A stretch of DNA of 64,000 nt, from the NCBI GenBank assembly GCA_045646525.1, contig JAZRKX010000038.1, positions 78,171-142,170 on the forward strand. The letters run 5' to 3'. The DNA is from RGIG8748 sp045646525. Lineage in GTDB: Bacteria > Bacillota > Clostridia > UMGS1810. Shown one piece after another: positions 1-9,029 of the stretch. How positions within the stretch are numbered: position 1 is the stretch's first letter; each line of letters begins with the position of its first letter. The notes under the pieces are model-generated. The model saw only the letters and a program-made list of their open reading frames with translations. It was not told the origin of the DNA and searched no databases. The translations under genes were made by a program, and so were the position numbers.

Positions 1-1019
1 GAGAGCTTGCGCGCGGAGGTCAGGTGTACTATCTCTATAACAGGGTAGAGAGTATAGACAGGGTGGCATTTAAGATAAGCGAGCTTGTACCCGAGGCAAG
101 AGTAAGCGTAGCGCACGGCAAAATGACCGAAACCGAGCTTGAAAACATAATGCTCGACCTCATAGACGGTAATATTGATGTCCTTGTGTGTACTACTATC
201 ATAGAGACGGGTCTTGATGTCCCCAATGTAAATACCATAATTGTAGAAAATGCCGATTGTCTCGGTCTTTCTCAGCTATATCAGTTAAAGGGAAGAGTAG
301 GTCGTTCGAACAGACTTTCTTTTGCATATTTTACCTATCACGAGGGTAAAGTGCTCGACAAAATTGCCCAGAAGCGCCTTGGCGCCATAAGGGAATTTAC
401 GGAATTCGGCTCGGGCTTTAAGATTGCTCTTCGCGATTTGGAGATAAGAGGTGCAGGCAATATTCTCGGCAAGGAGCAGCACGGCAATATGAACCTTGTT
501 GGCTACGATATGTATTGTCTGCTTTTGGAACAGGCGGTTAAGGAGCTTAAGGGCGAAGAGATTACGGAAAAGGTAAGCACCTCGCTAGATTTAAAGGTAA
601 GTGCCTATATACCCGAAAAGTCTGTGCCCGACGAAAAACAGCGTATAGAAATGTACAGAAGAATTGCATCCATATCCACCGAAGAGGAGATGCGTGAGGC
701 TGAGGCGGAGTATATAGACCGCTACGGCGATGTGCCCGAAAGTGTGGATAATCTTATGAATATAGCACTCATAAGGACGGCAGCTTCCGAGCTTTTTATA
801 ACCGATATAAGCATAAAGGACGATATGGTTGTATTCACATTTGAACGCATAGTAAGCCCCAAATCAATAGTGGAAATTATTGATAAGTTCAAGGGAAAGA
901 TGATGTTTTCTTCTGGTTCGGTATCATATCTCACATACAAATATGAAGAAAATGTATTAGATAATATTAAAATTATATTACAAAGATTAAAAAATACAAT
1001 ACAGGAAGAAAGTTTATAA
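1..1019 (+). CDS. mfd: Transcription-repair coupling factor Mfd, C-terminal part (5' end outside window)
   Basis: The open frame is already running at base 3 (reading ELARGGQVYYLYNRV) and ends with TAA at 1017-1019, so about 338 C-terminal residues are visible. They contain the end of the superfamily 2 translocase module: motif V (TTIIETGLDVPN) and motif VI (QLKGRVGRSN). These are followed by the C-terminal TRCF domain, which in known Mfd proteins masks the UvrA-binding region. Mfd displaces RNA polymerase stalled at DNA lesions and recruits UvrA. A parvulin-type lipoprotein gene follows 38 bp downstream, a common clostridial order. Identification is secure; the start cannot be seen. Confidence 0.96.
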   Translation, partial: ELARGGQVYYLYNRVESIDRVAFKISELVPEARVSVAHGKMTETELENIMLDLIDGNIDVLVCTTIIETGLDVPNVNTIIVENADCLGLSQLYQLKGRVGRSNRLSFAYFTYHEGKVLDKIAQKRLGAIREFTEFGSGFKIALRDLEIRGAGNILGKEQHGNMNLVGYDMYCLLLEQAVKELKGEEITEKVSTSLDLKVSAYIPEKSVPDEKQRIEMYRRIASISTEEEMREAEAEYIDRYGDVPESVDNLMNIALIRTAASELFITDISIKDDMVVFTFERIVSPKSIVEIIDKFKGKMMFSSGSVSYLTYKYEENVLDNIKIILQRLKNTIQEESL

Positions 1020-1057
1020 TGTATAATTAGTTATAATTGTAATATGGAGGTTTGCAC

Positions 1058-2116
1058 ATGAGAAAGATTATTAAGATTACAGCAGTTTTTTGTATAATTG
1101 CGCTTCTTGCAAGCTGCGGTCTTGTAAGTAATGTAGAGAAAGAAAAACCCGAAAAAAAGGGTGAGGTTGTAGTAACCGTAGATGGTAAGGATTATGATGT
1201 TGAAAGATTCAATATCTATTTCTACAGTGCACAGGGCGAGACCTTAGTTGCCGAAGGTTATCAGCAGTCCGCCGATGTTCCCGAAGATTTCTGGTCCGAG
1301 GAAGTAGACGGCAAGACAAGACTTGAAATAGCTAAAGAAAAGGCGCTTTCTACACTTGTAGATGACGCTCTTGCATACAAAAAAGCGAAGGAATTCGGTT
1401 TAGAACTTACCGAAGACGAAAAGAAGAATATAGACAGCCAGATAGAAACTATGGAAAAGGATGAGGAGGCTATGAAGCACTTCGAAGCCATAGGTGTTTC
1501 CATAGATGCTATAAGAGAGTACTACAACGAGGGATTTCTTCTTTCGCACATAAGCTCAGAGCTTATGGAAAGAGGCGATATCACTGTAGATGAAGACGCT
1601 ATCTTAAAAGAGTTCAAAGAGAACTATGTTAAAGCAAAGCATATTCTCATATCTACAGTAGATGCACAGTCAGGCGCCGCACTTTCCGAAGACGAGGTTG
1701 CCGCAGCAAATGCGAAGGCACAGGATATATTAAATCAGCTTAGTTCAGGTGCGGATTTTGATGAGCTTATGAATGCCAACAGCGAAGACCCGGGTCTTGC
1801 CACTGCTCCCGACGGTTATGTGTTTACAAAGGGCGAAATGGTAGCAGAATTTGAAGAGGCAGCATTTGCACTCAAAGAAAATCAGATAAGCGGACTTGTA
1901 AATACCTCTTACGGTATACACATATTAAAAAGAGTTCCCTTTGATATGGAGGGTGCACAGGAAACCTCCGCTCTTGAAGCCAAGAAATCAGAGGTTGCAG
2001 TTCCCGAAATTGAGGCTCTTTTAAAGACATGGAAAGCTAACAGCAAGATTAAGACAAACGATAAAGTACTGGATAAGTTAAAAGCATTTGATGCAAAAGA
2101 CATTTTCGGTCAGTAA
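1058..2116 (+). CDS. Parvulin-type peptidyl-prolyl isomerase lipoprotein (PrsA/SurA-like)
   Basis: A 352-residue lipoprotein. The signal peptide ends in a lipobox (LLASC, lipidated Cys20), followed by a SurA-like N-terminal helical region and a parvulin (PpiC) domain at about residues 190-295. Both conserved active-site histidines are present, H195 in VKAKHILIS and H288 in YGIHILKRV. Proteins of this kind help fold exported proteins outside the membrane. ATG 1058 is chosen over an in-frame TTG at 1052 because GGAGG lies 7 bp before it. The next gene is a clear paralogue. Family assignment is firm; equating it with PrsA itself is inference. Confidence 0.9.
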   Translation: MRKIIKITAVFCIIALLASCGLVSNVEKEKPEKKGEVVVTVDGKDYDVERFNIYFYSAQGETLVAEGYQQSADVPEDFWSEEVDGKTRLEIAKEKALSTLVDDALAYKKAKEFGLELTEDEKKNIDSQIETMEKDEEAMKHFEAIGVSIDAIREYYNEGFLLSHISSELMERGDITVDEDAILKEFKENYVKAKHILISTVDAQSGAALSEDEVAAANAKAQDILNQLSSGADFDELMNANSEDPGLATAPDGYVFTKGEMVAEFEEAAFALKENQISGLVNTSYGIHILKRVPFDMEGAQETSALEAKKSEVAVPEIEALLKTWKANSKIKTNDKVLDKLKAFDAKDIFGQ

Positions 2117-2125
2117 TTAAATTAT

Positions 2126-2151
2126 AGGGGATGTAAATTTTTACATCCCCT
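2126..2151 (+). terminator. Hairpin/terminator between the two parvulin-like genes
   Basis: Perfect inverted repeat GGGGATGTAAA / TTTACATCCCC with a 2-nt loop, followed by only a weak T run. The arms match the ends of the family A repeat (49350-49595 and 58931-59156). Confidence 0.6.
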
Positions 2152-2185
2152 TGTATCGTGTTTTAAACACTTTGGAGGATTATGT

Positions 2186-3259
2186 ATGAAACGGATTGGC
2201 ATACTTTTTCTGGTGCTTTTTTTGATGGTTTTTTTTGCCTCTTGCGGACAGGAAGAGGTCGAAAAACAGAAGGAACCGGAAGAAAAGCCTCTTAAAACTG
2301 CAGTTACCGTAAACGGAACGCAGTACACTCTAGAGAGGTTCAATCTATATTTTTACAATGCACAGGACGAAATTTTAAAGCAGTCGGGTTACAACGAGGC
2401 AAAGGATATTCCCGAGGATTTCTGGGATATTGAAAGAAACGGTGTTACAAGACTTGATTTGGCAAGAGATGCCGCCGTGGATATGCTTATAGACGACGCA
2501 TTGGAATATGAGAAAGCCCGTGAATATAAAATAAGACTTACTGCCGATGAGCTTTCTTCCATAAACAATCAGCTTTCCGCGTTAAGACAGGACAAGGTTT
2601 CTGTAGCGCAGTTTGAGTATATGGGAATTTCGGTAGATGAATTGGAGAGCTATTACAAAGACGAAATGCTCATACCGTCTCTTGTAACAGAGCTTATAAA
2701 CGAAGGCAGTATAAAGCCAAGTCCCGAGAGTGTGTTAGAGGAGTTTGTTACATCGTACGTTAAGGTTAAAATGCTGTATTTACCTACAATCGACGGGGTA
2801 ACAGGAAAGCCTTACTCGGCAGAAGATATGAAATATGTAAAAGCAAAGGCAGAAGAGTTTGTGGATAGGCTGAGTAGCGGTGAACTCTTCGATGACATTG
2901 TTTTGGAATATACCGAGGATTTCTATACAACGGCATATCCCGACGGATATATAATCGGATACGGCGACTGGGACGAATCAATGGAAGAAATTGCATTTTC
3001 CCTTGAGGATGAAGAGGTTACGGAGCTTATAACAATACCCGACGGAATGTATATGATAAAAAGAGTTCCTTTTGATTTTGAGGACTCACAGGAACTTGTA
3101 TGTCTTGAAAGTATAGAGGCGGAGTTTGCCCAGCCCAAGCTCGAAGCACTTGTTAAAAAATGGAGACAGAATGCGGATATAGAAATTCATGACGAAGTTC
3201 TTAAGGATTTGAAACCGCTTATTACCAACAATCAGATTATAACTGTAAAAATTAAGTAG
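2186..3259 (+). CDS. Parvulin-like lipoprotein paralogue lacking the catalytic histidines
   Basis: A 357-residue lipoprotein (lipobox FFASC) that aligns with the preceding gene along its length. For example, ERFNLYFYNAQDE matches ERFNIYFYSAQGE, and both have IPEDFW or VPEDFW. In the region matching the isomerase domain, KHILI has become VKMLYLP and YGIHILKRV has become DGMYMIKRV, so both parvulin histidines are lost. The fold is probably kept as a chaperone or binding module without isomerase activity. The ATG at 2186 follows TTTGGAGGATTATGT. A strong terminator follows. It arose by tandem duplication and divergence, judging from the sequence alone. Confidence 0.85.
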   Translation: MKRIGILFLVLFLMVFFASCGQEEVEKQKEPEEKPLKTAVTVNGTQYTLERFNLYFYNAQDEILKQSGYNEAKDIPEDFWDIERNGVTRLDLARDAAVDMLIDDALEYEKAREYKIRLTADELSSINNQLSALRQDKVSVAQFEYMGISVDELESYYKDEMLIPSLVTELINEGSIKPSPESVLEEFVTSYVKVKMLYLPTIDGVTGKPYSAEDMKYVKAKAEEFVDRLSSGELFDDIVLEYTEDFYTTAYPDGYIIGYGDWDESMEEIAFSLEDEEVTELITIPDGMYMIKRVPFDFEDSQELVCLESIEAEFAQPKLEALVKKWRQNADIEIHDEVLKDLKPLITNNQIITVKIK

Positions 3260-3263
3260 ATTA

Positions 3264-3309
3264 AAAGAGCTATTTTGGTAGATAATATCGAAATGGCTCT
3301 TTATTTTTG
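3264..3309 (+). terminator. Rho-independent terminator
   Basis: Stem AAAGAGCTATTT / AAATGGCTCTTT with one G-U pair and a 15-nt loop, followed by ATTTTT. It closes the mfd/parvulin group before spoIIE. Confidence 0.8.
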
Positions 3310-3406
3310 ATAAGTATTTAAACTCGGTTTACATAAAGCTACAATTTTTTTTGCTTCTCTATGCTAAAATTAGTATGCAATTACTTTTGCAAAAGGAGAA
3401 GTATAA

Positions 3407-5746
3407 ATGAACGAAATGACACAAAGTATAAAGACGGTAAAAAAGGATTTATTTTCGGGCAGAACATTTTCGCTCAATATGAGTATAAACGATATACTGT
3501 ACATATTACTATGTTATGCGATGTCCTCGTGCAGCTTTTTTGAGGGGAGAGTTCCTTTTGTGCTAAGTGCCTACGCGGCAGCATTCAGCGGGGGCAGGTG
3601 GCTTATAGCCATGCTCTCATGTGCCGCAGGACTTTTGGGGCTTAATTCAGGATACAGCTTTACCTGCTATATTCTCGTACTTGCAGGCGCTACCTTTCTT
3701 ATGGGTATTGTAAACGGAGGGCGCAGATTCAGGGCGTTTTGTATCAGCGCTCTTTTACTTATCGTATCGTTTGTGCAAAATGCAATATCAGATGCTTACT
3801 GGATAGACTATGCCTTTTCGATACTTGAAGCTGCATTTTGTTTTGCGGGAGTATATGTGTTTTCAGATGCAGTACCTCTTCTTACATCGGCAAAGGAGCG
3901 CCATTGCGTTCTGGATACCGAGGTTGTCAGCCTGTTTGTTTTGCTTGCGCTTGCAGTAAGGTGTACGGTAGGATTACCGCTTATTGCGGGTATGGATTTG
4001 TCTGTAATTCTTGCTATATTGATTCTTCTTGCAATAAATATGGAAAGCGACATATCCCTTGGTACGGCAATGGGTGTTGTGTTTGGTTTTATGACGGTAG
4101 GAAGAGCACTATCCTCCGCAGTTTCCATGGGAGCCTTTGCTTTTGCGGCATTTTGCTGCGGAGTTTTAAACCGCTTTGGAAAGTGGGGCGTTGTGCTTGG
4201 ATTTGTGATGGCAAATGCGGCGCTTACTGCTCTTTTAAAGGGTGAAACTCTGCCGTTTGATATATTTGAGGTTTTGTGTGCGTCGGTTATCTTCTCGGCT
4301 TTGCCAAAGAGGGTAACAGGTTATATATCTTCAATAACCGCAAAGACAGTTCATACTGCCACAAAGGCATTTGTACATGAGGAAAAAATACAGAGTGTTA
4401 TTTCCAAAAAACTATCCAATTTAGGCAGTGCCTACGAATGTCTTGCAAGCGCTTACGACAGTTGCTTTAAATCGGATACTATGTCCAAAAGATACATTAT
4501 TCGTATGCTCGACAGCGCATCTTCCAAGATTTGTCCCGATTGCGGTCTTAAGTACAACTGCTGGGAAAGATGCTACAAGGATAGCTACAGGGCAATGGTA
4601 CAGATGCTCGAAACAGCAGAAAAGAGCGGAAATCTTACAGAAGAGGATGTACCCGAGCCAATAAAAGGAAAGTGTATAAAGCTAAAGGAATTTATATCGC
4701 ATTTCAACAAAATGTTTGGTATATATAAAGTAGAAAAAATGTGGCAGGACAAGCTTAACGATGCCAGAAAGCTTGTATCGGAGCAGCTTCGCAGTATAAG
4801 CCGCTCTGTAAGGGATACAGCAGATGAATTCATGATGTCAGTGGATACCGCCGCAGAAAAGGAGATAAAAACCATACTGGATAAAAACAGAATACCCTTT
4901 AAAGAGGTTACTTTCCTTAAGGGTAAGGACGATACATTCTCTATGGAAATACTTCTTTCCGACAGACAGCTTACCAAAAAGGAGGAAAATACCGTAGAGT
5001 CTATCATAGAGCAAACCACAGGCAAACGCGCATCGCTTATAGACAAGCACATGGAAAGAGAAGGGCAGGTACTTATCTTTAAAAATTGTGCAAGATACAG
5101 AGTGAGCGTAGGAAGTGCGGCAGTATGTAAGCATGGCGAAGAGGTCTCGGGCGACAGCTTTATTTCATGTGTATCGCCACGCGGGGATTTTGTAGCCGCA
5201 CTAAGTGACGGCATGGGTACGGGAAGCGCGGCACTTGCCGAGAGCCGCACGGCTACAGAACTTTTGAAAAATTTTGTGGTTTCTGGCATGGATATAGAAA
5301 CATCGCTGGAACTTATAAATTCTTCTCTTCTTCTGCGTTCAAGCGAAGACAATTTTGCCACGATGGATGTGTGCAGCATAGATTTGTCAAAAGGGAATAT
5401 TAATCTGTATAAAAGCGGTGCCGCTACGGGCTTTGTAAAAAAAGGAAATAATCTTATAAAAATAGAATCCGACTCTTTGCCTTTTGGTATATTAAAGGAT
5501 TACGGAAAAACAAAAACAACATCTTTAGATGCAGATAAATCCGCTCAGGTGATACTCATGACAGACGGTGTATACGATGTATTTGCATGCACAGGCGCAT
5601 CCAATCTTGAAGATATCATTTTATGCAGCAAAACGGATAATCCGCAGATTTTGGCATCTGAGATTATGAATGTGGCATTGGAACAGACCATTTCAAAAGC
5701 ACTCGACGATATGTCGGTATGTGTTATCAATGTTTGGGAAAGATAA
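3407..5746 (+). CDS. spoIIE: Stage II sporulation protein E (PP2C-type serine phosphatase)
   Basis: 779 residues. The first ~300 are strongly hydrophobic with many membrane helices. A central region with a Cys cluster (CPDCGLKYNCWERC) and helices follows, then a C-terminal PPM/PP2C phosphatase. The metal-binding aspartates are visible as D583 (SGDSF), D601 (LSDGMGTG) and D720 (MTDGVYD). In Bacillus, SpoIIE dephosphorylates SpoIIAA at the asymmetric septum and so frees sigma F in the forespore. Length and domain order match the family. The ATG follows AAAAGGAGAAG. It stands alone between terminators. No convincing Spo0A box was seen in its upstream 100 bp. Confidence 0.95.
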   Translation: MNEMTQSIKTVKKDLFSGRTFSLNMSINDILYILLCYAMSSCSFFEGRVPFVLSAYAAAFSGGRWLIAMLSCAAGLLGLNSGYSFTCYILVLAGATFLMGIVNGGRRFRAFCISALLLIVSFVQNAISDAYWIDYAFSILEAAFCFAGVYVFSDAVPLLTSAKERHCVLDTEVVSLFVLLALAVRCTVGLPLIAGMDLSVILAILILLAINMESDISLGTAMGVVFGFMTVGRALSSAVSMGAFAFAAFCCGVLNRFGKWGVVLGFVMANAALTALLKGETLPFDIFEVLCASVIFSALPKRVTGYISSITAKTVHTATKAFVHEEKIQSVISKKLSNLGSAYECLASAYDSCFKSDTMSKRYIIRMLDSASSKICPDCGLKYNCWERCYKDSYRAMVQMLETAEKSGNLTEEDVPEPIKGKCIKLKEFISHFNKMFGIYKVEKMWQDKLNDARKLVSEQLRSISRSVRDTADEFMMSVDTAAEKEIKTILDKNRIPFKEVTFLKGKDDTFSMEILLSDRQLTKKEENTVESIIEQTTGKRASLIDKHMEREGQVLIFKNCARYRVSVGSAAVCKHGEEVSGDSFISCVSPRGDFVAALSDGMGTGSAALAESRTATELLKNFVVSGMDIETSLELINSSLLLRSSEDNFATMDVCSIDLSKGNINLYKSGAATGFVKKGNNLIKIESDSLPFGILKDYGKTKTTSLDADKSAQVILMTDGVYDVFACTGASNLEDIILCSKTDNPQILASEIMNVALEQTISKALDDMSVCVINVWER

Positions 5747-5775
5747 TAGACAAAACATGGTGTATATGTTATAAT
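5747..5775 (+). promoter_or_regulatory. Sigma A-type promoter for htpX
   Basis: TAGACA (5747-5752), a 17-bp spacer and TATAAT (5770-5775), with an upstream TG making an extended -10. The start codon lies 31 bp further on. Confidence 0.7.
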
Positions 5776-5806
5776 TAACTATACAAATTCGCAGGAGGGT
5801 ATGAAT

Positions 5807-6697
5807 ATGTCTAAGTCTATTTACGCAAACAGACTCAAAACCATGTTTATCGTAAGCGCGGTTACTGCATTTGTGGCACTTATTGTGTACTATATATGCA
5901 AAGTTGCAGGATATGGACAGTACGCTATCGGTTTTGCGGTTTTGATTTCGTGTGCTACTTCACTTATTTCGTATTTCACATGTGACAAAATGGTGCTTTC
6001 AATAAGCGGCGCAAGACCTGCTGACGACAGTAATGATGCTTATGTAAAAGCTATTTTAAGTAAGCTTTGTGCATCTGGTAATCTTCCTATGCCAAAGGTG
6101 TATATAATAGATGACCCTGTTGCAAATGCTTTTGCAACAGGCAGAAATCCCAAGAACGCTGTAGTATGCGTTACAACGGGACTTCTTCAAAAAATGGATG
6201 ATTACGAGCTTGAGGGAGTTCTTGCACACGAGCTTGCCCATGTAGGAAACCGCGACATACTTCTTTCTACCGTGGTCACGGTTATGGTGGGTATAGCCGT
6301 TATCATATCGGATTTCTGGACAAGGAGTATGATTTGGGGTTATGGCAGAAGACGAAATGACAACAGAGGTTCAGGCTCACCCTTGGCAATCATAGGACTT
6401 GTGTTTGTGATTATTGCACCTATAGCAGGTCAGCTTATGAGACTGGCACTCAGCCGAAACAGAGAGTACCTTGCCGATGCAACTGCCGCTAAATTTGCAG
6501 GAAGTCCATACGGTCTTATAAATGCACTTAAAAAGCTTGGCGCGGAAACTGCGGGTGTAAAGCGTGCCACAAATGCAACAGCCAATCTTTATATAACCAA
6601 TCCATTTAAGGCGGTAAACGGCAAAAAAATGCGCAACCTGTTTTCTACCCATCCGCCTGTAGAAGAGAGAATTAAGGCGCTTGAAGAACTTATGTAA
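5807..6697 (+). CDS. htpX: Membrane zinc metalloprotease HtpX (peptidase M48)
   Basis: 296 residues. Two N-terminal membrane helices, the HExxH zinc motif HELAH (H141, E142, H145), a second hydrophobic pair, and the third-ligand region (SRNREYLADA) are all present. HtpX degrades damaged membrane proteins. ATG 5807 is preferred to ATG 5801 because the AGGAGG at 5793-5798 lies only 2 bp before the first but 8 bp before the second. It has its own promoter and a strong terminator, so it is monocistronic. Confidence 0.94.
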   Translation: MSKSIYANRLKTMFIVSAVTAFVALIVYYICKVAGYGQYAIGFAVLISCATSLISYFTCDKMVLSISGARPADDSNDAYVKAILSKLCASGNLPMPKVYIIDDPVANAFATGRNPKNAVVCVTTGLLQKMDDYELEGVLAHELAHVGNRDILLSTVVTVMVGIAVIISDFWTRSMIWGYGRRRNDNRGSGSPLAIIGLVFVIIAPIAGQLMRLALSRNREYLADATAAKFAGSPYGLINALKKLGAETAGVKRATNATANLYITNPFKAVNGKKMRNLFSTHPPVEERIKALEELM

Positions 6698-6746
6698 AAC
6701 AAAAGGGAATGTAAAAACTGCGGTTTTTTACATTCCCTTTTGTTTT
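6698..6746 (+). terminator. Rho-independent terminator after htpX
   Basis: A long stem beginning AAAAGGGAATGTAAAAA and closing TTTTTTACATTCCC, with a T-rich tail. The GGGAATGTAAA core recurs in other terminators and in the family A repeat ends. Confidence 0.85.
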
Positions 6747-6758
6747 CAAAAAATTACC

Positions 6759-6789
6759 TGTTTATTTATATGACTTTTTACGCAAATTA
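6759..6789 (+). promoter_or_regulatory. Possible sigma G promoter for the SASP gene
   Basis: TGTTTA (6759-6764), 18 bp, CAAATTA (6783-6789) is a loose match to the sigma G pattern (TGAATA...CATnnTA). SASP genes are sigma G-dependent in known spore formers; the site itself is a weak match. Confidence 0.25.
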
Positions 6790-6819
6790 GATACGACAAA
6801 ACAAATGGAGGTGATTTTA

Positions 6820-7008
6820 GTGGCTAACAAGCATGTTGTTCCCGAAGCTAAGGATGCAATGGAAAGATTCAAAATGGAAGCTGCATCTGAAGTAGGCGTT
6901 AACTTAAAGAACGGTTACAATGGCGATTTAACATCTAAGCAGGCAGGTTCCGTTGGCGGACAGATGGTTAAGAAGATGATTGAATCCTACGAAAATTCCA
7001 TAAAGTAA
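6820..7008 (+). CDS. Alpha/beta-type small acid-soluble spore protein
   Basis: 62 residues beginning MANKHVVPEAKDAMERF. The germination protease site region (MEAASEVG) and the DNA-binding signature (SKQAGSVGGQMVKKMIE) are both recognisable. These proteins saturate spore DNA, protect it from UV, and are degraded to amino acids at germination. An ATG at 6805 is in frame, but GGAGGTG (6807-6813) lies on top of it and 6 bp before GTG 6820, so GTG 6820 is the start. It sits alone between terminators, as expected for a forespore gene. Confidence 0.93.
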   Translation: MANKHVVPEAKDAMERFKMEAASEVGVNLKNGYNGDLTSKQAGSVGGQMVKKMIESYENSIK

Positions 7009-7041
7009 GAATTTTCTTGAGAATGTAAGAAAGAAGCAAAG

Positions 7042-7084
7042 TCCCGAAATTAGAGTCATTCATGACTTTAATTTTGGGATTTTT
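7042..7084 (+). terminator. Rho-independent terminator after the SASP gene
   Basis: TCCCGAAATTAGAGTCAT pairs with ATGACTTTAATTTTGGGA across a 2-nt loop, followed by TTTTT. Confidence 0.85.
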
Positions 7085-7148
7085 GCATATTTCGTATTGC
7101 ATGAGAAATAATAAGTACGGTATCAAAACACCGGAAAGGAAAGATAAT

Positions 7149-7469
7149 ATGAAAAAATTCTTATCACTTTTACTTGCACTCACTTTAATGCTTACCATGT
7201 TTTGTTCATGCGGTTGCAGCATGGATGATGGTGAAGCAGGCGACAGAGGAAATGTTCAGACAGACGACATAGGTGACGGCGGCAAAGATACAACAGATGA
7301 CGGCGCCGCAGGTGACAGAGAAGATAAGACCGATTCCGTAGGAAACGATTTAAAAGACGGTGTAGACTCTGCGGGCAATGCAGTAAAGGATGGTATAAAC
7401 GCAGTTGAAGACACCCTCGATGGCGCAGTAAACGATACAAGCGGCGAAATGAACAAGACAAACAAATAA
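7149..7469 (+). CDS. Small Asp/Gly-rich lipoprotein, function unknown
   Basis: 106 residues starting at ATG 7149 with GGAAAGGAAAGAT upstream. A signal peptide ends in a Cys cluster (MFCSCGC) that fits a lipobox. The mature part is low-complexity, rich in Asp, Gly, Thr and Asn, with a heptad-like repeat near the end (DLKDGVDSAGNAVKDGI). No enzymatic domain is recognised. It lies between a spore protein gene and radA and has no operon partner. A surface or spore-envelope role is only a guess. Confidence 0.75.
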   Translation: MKKFLSLLLALTLMLTMFCSCGCSMDDGEAGDRGNVQTDDIGDGGKDTTDDGAAGDREDKTDSVGNDLKDGVDSAGNAVKDGINAVEDTLDGAVNDTSGEMNKTNK

Positions 7470-7565
7470 CATCGCAATTAACTCCAAATTAAAAAACTGC
7501 TGGACTTTAGGGTTAAAATGTAGTAGAGTATAAGTATATACTATGTTAATTTGGAGTTTATACAT

Positions 7566-8927
7566 ATGAAAGAAAAAACTAAATTCGTATGCAACGAATG
7601 TGGATTTGAAAGCATCAAATGGCTCGGCAAATGTCCGTCATGCAACAGTTGGAACACATTTACCGAGGAAATAAGTTCGCCCAAGGGTAAGTACGATGTG
7701 TCAAAAGATGGTTTTGTACCCAAAACCGCACCCATGACTTTAGAGCAAATAACCTCGTGCGAGGGTGAGCGTATACCCACGGGTACGGCAGAACTCGACA
7801 GAGTTCTAGGCGGCGGTATAGTGCGCGGCTCCATGGTGCTTGTGGGCGGTGACCCCGGCATAGGTAAGTCCACACTTCTTTTGCAGATATGCGAGTGTCT
7901 TGGCGAAAATCATCGCGTTTTGTATGTTTCGGGCGAGGAGTCCGCACAGCAGATTAAGATGCGTGCCACAAGGCTCGGAGTATCGGGCAAAAATCTTAAG
8001 CTTCTTTCCGAAACCAATCTTGAGAGTATAATACACCATGCCAATAATGAAAAACCATCTGTTCTTATAGTTGATTCAATACAGACCATGTACCGTGAGG
8101 ATGTATCCTCAGCACCGGGAAGTGTGGCACAAGTGCGAGAGGCTACACACTTTCTTATGCGCCTTGCAAAAGAGAGTAATATTGCGGTGTTTATAGTGGG
8201 ACATGTTACTAAAGAGGGCAACATTGCAGGTCCCCGAGTGCTTGAGCACATGGTAGATTGCGTGCTCTATTTCGAGGGTGAAAGACAGCAAAGTTACCGC
8301 ATACTTCGCACAGTCAAAAACCGTTTCGGCTCTACAAACGAGATAGGCGTTTTCGAAATGACGGACTCAGGACTTAAGGAGGTTGCAAATCCGTCTGCTG
8401 CAATGCTCTCGGGAAGACCCGACGATATATCTGGTTCGGCAATAGTGTGTACCATAGAGGGTTCACGCCCCATGCTTGCAGAGATACAGGCTCTCTCCGC
8501 TACCACGGGATATGCAATGGCAAGGCGAATGGTTACGGGTGTAGACCACGGAAGAGTAACAATGCTTGTGGCTATACTTGAAAAAAAACTTGGCTATTCC
8601 ATGCAGACACAGGATGTTTATGTAAATGTGGTAGGAGGCTTGCGTCTTACGGAAACCGCCTCCGACCTTGCTGTAATTACTGCAGTTGCATCCAATTTTA
8701 AAAATTTTGTTATAGATGGCAAAACGCTCATATTGGGTGAGGTCGGCTTAACGGGTGAGGTGCGCTCGGTAAGTTTTGCCCAAAGGCGCATTGCCGAGGC
8801 GAAAAAGCTCGGTTTTAAAAGATGCATAATACCAAAGGACAATTATAAACAGGCATCCGAAATAGAGGGCATTGACATACTTCCTGTTTCCACCGTTTCG
8901 GAGGCAATTAAAATCTTAATAAAATAA
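7566..8927 (+). CDS. radA: DNA repair protein RadA
   Basis: 453 residues. N-terminal zinc finger (C9, C12, C23, C26), a RecA-like ATPase with Walker A GDPGIGKS at about residues 95-102, the RadA-specific KNRFG motif, and a C-terminal Lon-protease-like domain without the protease serine. RadA drives branch migration in recombination and repair. ATG 7566 is preferred to an in-frame TTG at 7551 because GGAG at 7553-7556 would overlap the latter. It is monocistronic with a strong terminator downstream. Confidence 0.95.
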   Translation: MKEKTKFVCNECGFESIKWLGKCPSCNSWNTFTEEISSPKGKYDVSKDGFVPKTAPMTLEQITSCEGERIPTGTAELDRVLGGGIVRGSMVLVGGDPGIGKSTLLLQICECLGENHRVLYVSGEESAQQIKMRATRLGVSGKNLKLLSETNLESIIHHANNEKPSVLIVDSIQTMYREDVSSAPGSVAQVREATHFLMRLAKESNIAVFIVGHVTKEGNIAGPRVLEHMVDCVLYFEGERQQSYRILRTVKNRFGSTNEIGVFEMTDSGLKEVANPSAAMLSGRPDDISGSAIVCTIEGSRPMLAEIQALSATTGYAMARRMVTGVDHGRVTMLVAILEKKLGYSMQTQDVYVNVVGGLRLTETASDLAVITAVASNFKNFVIDGKTLILGEVGLTGEVRSVSFAQRRIAEAKKLGFKRCIIPKDNYKQASEIEGIDILPVSTVSEAIKILIK

Positions 8928-8929
8928 GT

Positions 8930-8977
8930 AAGGGACTGTAAAAAACATTTTTCGTTTTTTACAGTCCCTTTATTTTT
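8930..8977 (+). terminator. Rho-independent terminator after radA
   Basis: AAGGGACTGTAAAAAAC pairs with GTTTTTTACAGTCCCTT across a 7-nt loop, followed by TATTTTT. It belongs to the recurrent TGTAAAAAAC/GTTTTTTACA terminator group. Confidence 0.9.
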
Positions 8978-8982
8978 GGGGA

Positions 8983-9029
8983 GGGGATGGAAAAAAAGAT
9001 GCAGAATAAGCGCTTTATTTTACATTCCC
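8983..9029 (+). repeat. Family A repeat, internally deleted copy (A3)
   Basis: The 5' end of the family A element (GGGGATGGAAAAAAAG then ATGCAGAATAAGCG) is joined directly to its 3' end (CTTTATTTTACATTCCC), leaving 47 bp. The two ends pair as a hairpin. The right end overlaps the 3' end of the neighbouring minus-strand regulator gene and encodes its last residues and stop codon. Confidence 0.75.

Noticed and set aside
3310..3406. Sigma A promoter or Spo0A box before spoIIE
   Set aside because: TTTACA and TAAAAT-like hexamers occur but not at 16-18 bp spacing, and no TTTGTCGAA-like site was found.
4585..5379. 264-codon open frame on the minus strand inside spoIIE
   Set aside because: It is antisense to the phosphatase part of spoIIE, has a Ser/Leu-rich low-information translation and no ribosome site; a codon-bias shadow.
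5801..5806. ATG 5801 as the htpX start
   Set aside because: The AGGAGG is only 2 bp away; ATG 5807 has normal spacing.
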